Below are positions 5,120 to 6,748 of a stretch of 6,748 nt of DNA, in pieces. The position numbers were made by a program, and so were the translations under genes. Position 1 is the stretch's first letter; each line of letters opens with the position of its first letter. Under the pieces are notes generated by a model that made no database searches, was not told the DNA's origin, and was given only the letters and a program-made list of their open reading frames with translations. This DNA comes from Planctomycetota bacterium (GTDB lineage Bacteria; Planctomycetota; MHYJ01; JACPRB01): assembly GCA_023261405.1 (NCBI GenBank), contig JAHFOZ010000294.1, positions 1-6,748 on the forward strand, in the 5' to 3' direction.

Positions 5120-6301
5120 ATGAAGACGACGATTCTCATCGTCCTGGGGTTGCTGGCCTCCCCCGCGTCCGACTGGACGCGCTGGCGGGGGCCCGAGGGC
5201 ACGGGCATCTCCGCCGAAGCGGACTGGAAGCCGCAGGCCCTGATGCCGGCGCCGAAGATCGCCTGGCGGACCTCCCTCGGCGAAGGACATTCGTCCGTGG
5301 CGGTGGCGGGAAAGCGGCTCTACACGATGGGCAACCAGAAGGGCCGGGACATCGTGTACTGCCTCGACGCCGAGACCGGCAAGGATGTCTGGCGATACCC
5401 GTACGGGTGCACGGCGGGGAACTACCCGGGGCCGCGCAGCAGCCCGGTGCTCGACGGCGGCTTCGTCTACACGCTGAGCCGGGACGGCGACGCGCTCTGC
5501 CTGGATGCCGAGAGCGGCAGGATGAAATGGCAGGTGGACCTGAGGAAGGCCCACAGCATCGTCAACCCGACGTGGGGGCTCGCCGGCGCTCCGCTCGTGA
5601 CCGGAGACCTCGTGATCTACAATGCGCGCTCACACGGGATCGCGCTGAACAAGGCGAGCGGACAGAAGGCCTGGGTGAGCGGCGGCGGCGAGGGGGGCTA
5701 CGCCACGCCGGTGCCGTTCAAGCTCAAGGACGTGGATTGCCTGGCGATGTTCGGCTTCACGGAACTCACCGTGGTGGAACTGGCCACGGGGAAGAGGCTC
5801 CAATCGTATCCGTGGCAGACGCAGTACAACGTCAACTCGGCCGACCCCGTCTTCTTCGATGAGAAGATTTTCATCAGCTCGGGTTACGACCGCGGGTGCG
5901 CGCTCCTCGACCTCTCGGGGAAGGGGCTCCGGTCCCTCTGGGAAAACAAGAACCTGAGCTCGCACTTCGCCAGCCCCATTCTGCTGGACGGGCATCTTTA
6001 CGGGGTCGACGGCAACACCTCCAACGGCCGGCTCCGCTGCCTCGACGCGAAGACGGGGCAGGTGAAGTGGACCCAGACCGGAAACTTCGAGAACCTGATG
6101 ATCGCTGCCGGGAAGATCCTGGCCATCGACAAGAAGGGCGTGCTCACGGTCGCAGAGGCTACTCCTGCCGGATTCAAGGAGATCGCCCGCGCGACGGTCC
6201 TCTCCGCCCGCGCGCAGAACTGGACCGCGCCCGTCCTGGCCAACGGGCGGATCTACTGCCGCAACAGCGACGGCGACCTGGTCTGCGTGGATGTCCGGTA
6301 G
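5120..6301 (+). CDS. Secreted PQQ-like beta-propeller repeat protein
   Basis: This 393-residue protein begins with a short hydrophobic signal peptide ('TTILIVLGLLASPA', 3-16; possible cleavage after A16) and then 'DWTRWRGPEGTGIS', an N-terminal signature common in PQQ-like propeller proteins of planctomycete-type bacteria. Repeats of the '.YCLDA.TGK..W' kind occur near 79-91, 126-137, 173-185, 216-228, 260-274, 306-317 and 342-356, with a closing 'LVCVDV' strand at 387-392, so a seven- or eight-bladed propeller is likely. No quinoprotein dehydrogenase active-site motif, cytochrome c CxxCH or kinase domain is seen, so it probably acts as a periplasmic or surface binding or scaffold protein; the ligand is unknown and PQQ binding is not implied. 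ATG 5120 is chosen because the signal peptide starts there; the frame is open upstream to 4913 but that stretch lacks coding character. No clear ribosome binding site precedes it. The stop is 12 nt before the next gene, of the same family. Confidence 0.85.
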   Translation: MKTTILIVLGLLASPASDWTRWRGPEGTGISAEADWKPQALMPAPKIAWRTSLGEGHSSVAVAGKRLYTMGNQKGRDIVYCLDAETGKDVWRYPYGCTAGNYPGPRSSPVLDGGFVYTLSRDGDALCLDAESGRMKWQVDLRKAHSIVNPTWGLAGAPLVTGDLVIYNARSHGIALNKASGQKAWVSGGGEGGYATPVPFKLKDVDCLAMFGFTELTVVELATGKRLQSYPWQTQYNVNSADPVFFDEKIFISSGYDRGCALLDLSGKGLRSLWENKNLSSHFASPILLDGHLYGVDGNTSNGRLRCLDAKTGQVKWTQTGNFENLMIAAGKILAIDKKGVLTVAEATPAGFKEIARATVLSARAQNWTAPVLANGRIYCRNSDGDLVCVDVR

Positions 6302-6313
6302 GCGAGGCTTGCG

Positions 6314-6748
6314 ATGCACCGCGGCGTGACGCTGTTCGCCGTGCTCCTGGTCCCGCTCGCGTGCGCGGTCCAGGAGGGGCCCGGGCCGGTTCCGTCCCAT
6401 GCGTGGCCGGCGTTCCGCGGCCCCCACGGTCAGGGCGTCGCCCCCACGCAGGACGCCCCGCTCACGTGGAACGGGAAGACGGGGGAGAACGTCCTCTGGA
6501 AGGTCGCCGTCCCGGGGGCGGGGACCAATTCGCCGATCGTCTGGGGCGGCCGCGTCTTCGTCTCCTGCGGCGACGAATCCAAGCTGGAGGTCTTCGGCTA
6601 CGAGGCGACGACCGGCAAGCTCCTCTGGCGGCAGGAAGTGAAATCGACGGCCGACAAGGCCCCCAAGCTCATGGATGGGACCACCTACGCCGCTCCCACG
6701 CTGGCCACCGACGGAGGGCACGTCTTCGCCATTTTCGCCACGGGGGAT
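6314..6748 (+). CDS. Secreted PQQ-like beta-propeller repeat protein, N-terminal part
   Basis: 145 residues are visible and the frame runs off the right edge. A hydrophobic signal peptide (5-18) ends in 'ACA', a good signal peptidase I site after A18. C17 is not in a proper lipobox, so a lipoprotein is less likely. After it come 'AWPAFRGPHGQGVAP' (30-44), the same N-terminal signature as the upstream gene; 'ENVLWKVAVPG' (58-68) and 'NSPIVWGGRVFVSCG' (72-86), typical first-blade strands; and 'VFGYEATTGKLLWRQEV' (93-109), a full PQQ-type repeat. 'YAAPTLATDGGHVFAIFATGD' (125-145; key residues P128, D133 and G143) begins the next blade. The gene follows the first propeller gene by 12 nt with a weak GGCGAGG upstream, so the two are likely co-transcribed. 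They share the fold but differ clearly in sequence, so this is an old duplication or two members of a large family. Function is unknown; an exported ligand- or protein-binding role is inferred. Confidence 0.82.
   Translation, partial: MHRGVTLFAVLLVPLACAVQEGPGPVPSHAWPAFRGPHGQGVAPTQDAPLTWNGKTGENVLWKVAVPGAGTNSPIVWGGRVFVSCGDESKLEVFGYEATTGKLLWRQEVKSTADKAPKLMDGTTYAAPTLATDGGHVFAIFATGD

Noticed and set aside
5630..6721. 363-residue minus-strand open frame across both propeller genes
   Set aside because: It spans the junction of two clearly coding plus-strand genes and shows only antisense-type composition.
1..6748. tRNA, rRNA, CRISPR array, insertion sequence or rho-independent terminator
   Set aside because: No cloverleaf, regular repeat array, transposase frame or hairpin followed by a T-run was seen on either strand.

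Overview
The window is high-GC bacterial DNA with dense, mostly GC-ending codons. It holds two gene groups facing away from each other across a 181-base gap (4939-5119). Lineage cannot be fixed from this sequence. The tandem secreted PQQ-type beta-propellers with 'WRGP..G.G'-like N termini are a style I associate with Planctomycetota, Acidobacteriota and similar environmental bacteria (low confidence).

Minus strand, 4938 down to 1 (left end cut): six tightly packed genes, probably one operon. In transcription order they are (1) a glycine-cleavage-H/lipoyl-carrier-like protein with a conserved candidate lipoyl lysine, (2) a G3E (CobW/HypB-like, COG0523) GTPase with a CxCC metal motif, (3) a 111-residue protein resembling the N-terminal domain of heterodisulfide reductase A (HdrA), (4) a protein with two [4Fe-4S] ferredoxin motifs, (5) a radical SAM enzyme with CxxxCxxC and three further C-terminal cysteines, and (6) a fusion of a DUF116 cysteine-rich domain to the start of a polyprenyl synthetase, which runs off the window. 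Four of the five junctions overlap (14, 4, 4 and 1 nt) and the fifth gap is 5 nt, so the genes are probably translationally coupled and work together.

Plus strand, 5120 to the right end: two consecutive secreted PQQ-like beta-propeller proteins, the second cut by the window end. They look like exported WD/PQQ-repeat proteins without an evident enzymatic motif and have no obvious link to the minus-strand operon.

The gap holds a candidate sigma-70-like promoter for each direction, and an 8-bp inverted repeat that straddles the minus-strand promoter.

The operon is the interesting part. A lipoyl-type carrier, an HdrA-like fragment, a ferredoxin, a metal-chaperone-type GTPase, a radical SAM enzyme and a prenyl-diphosphate synthase fused to DUF116 do not form a pathway I recognise. 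The most economical inference is a redox/radical pathway that makes or modifies an isoprenoid or lipid, with electrons supplied by the Fe-S proteins. This is a hypothesis from domain content only.
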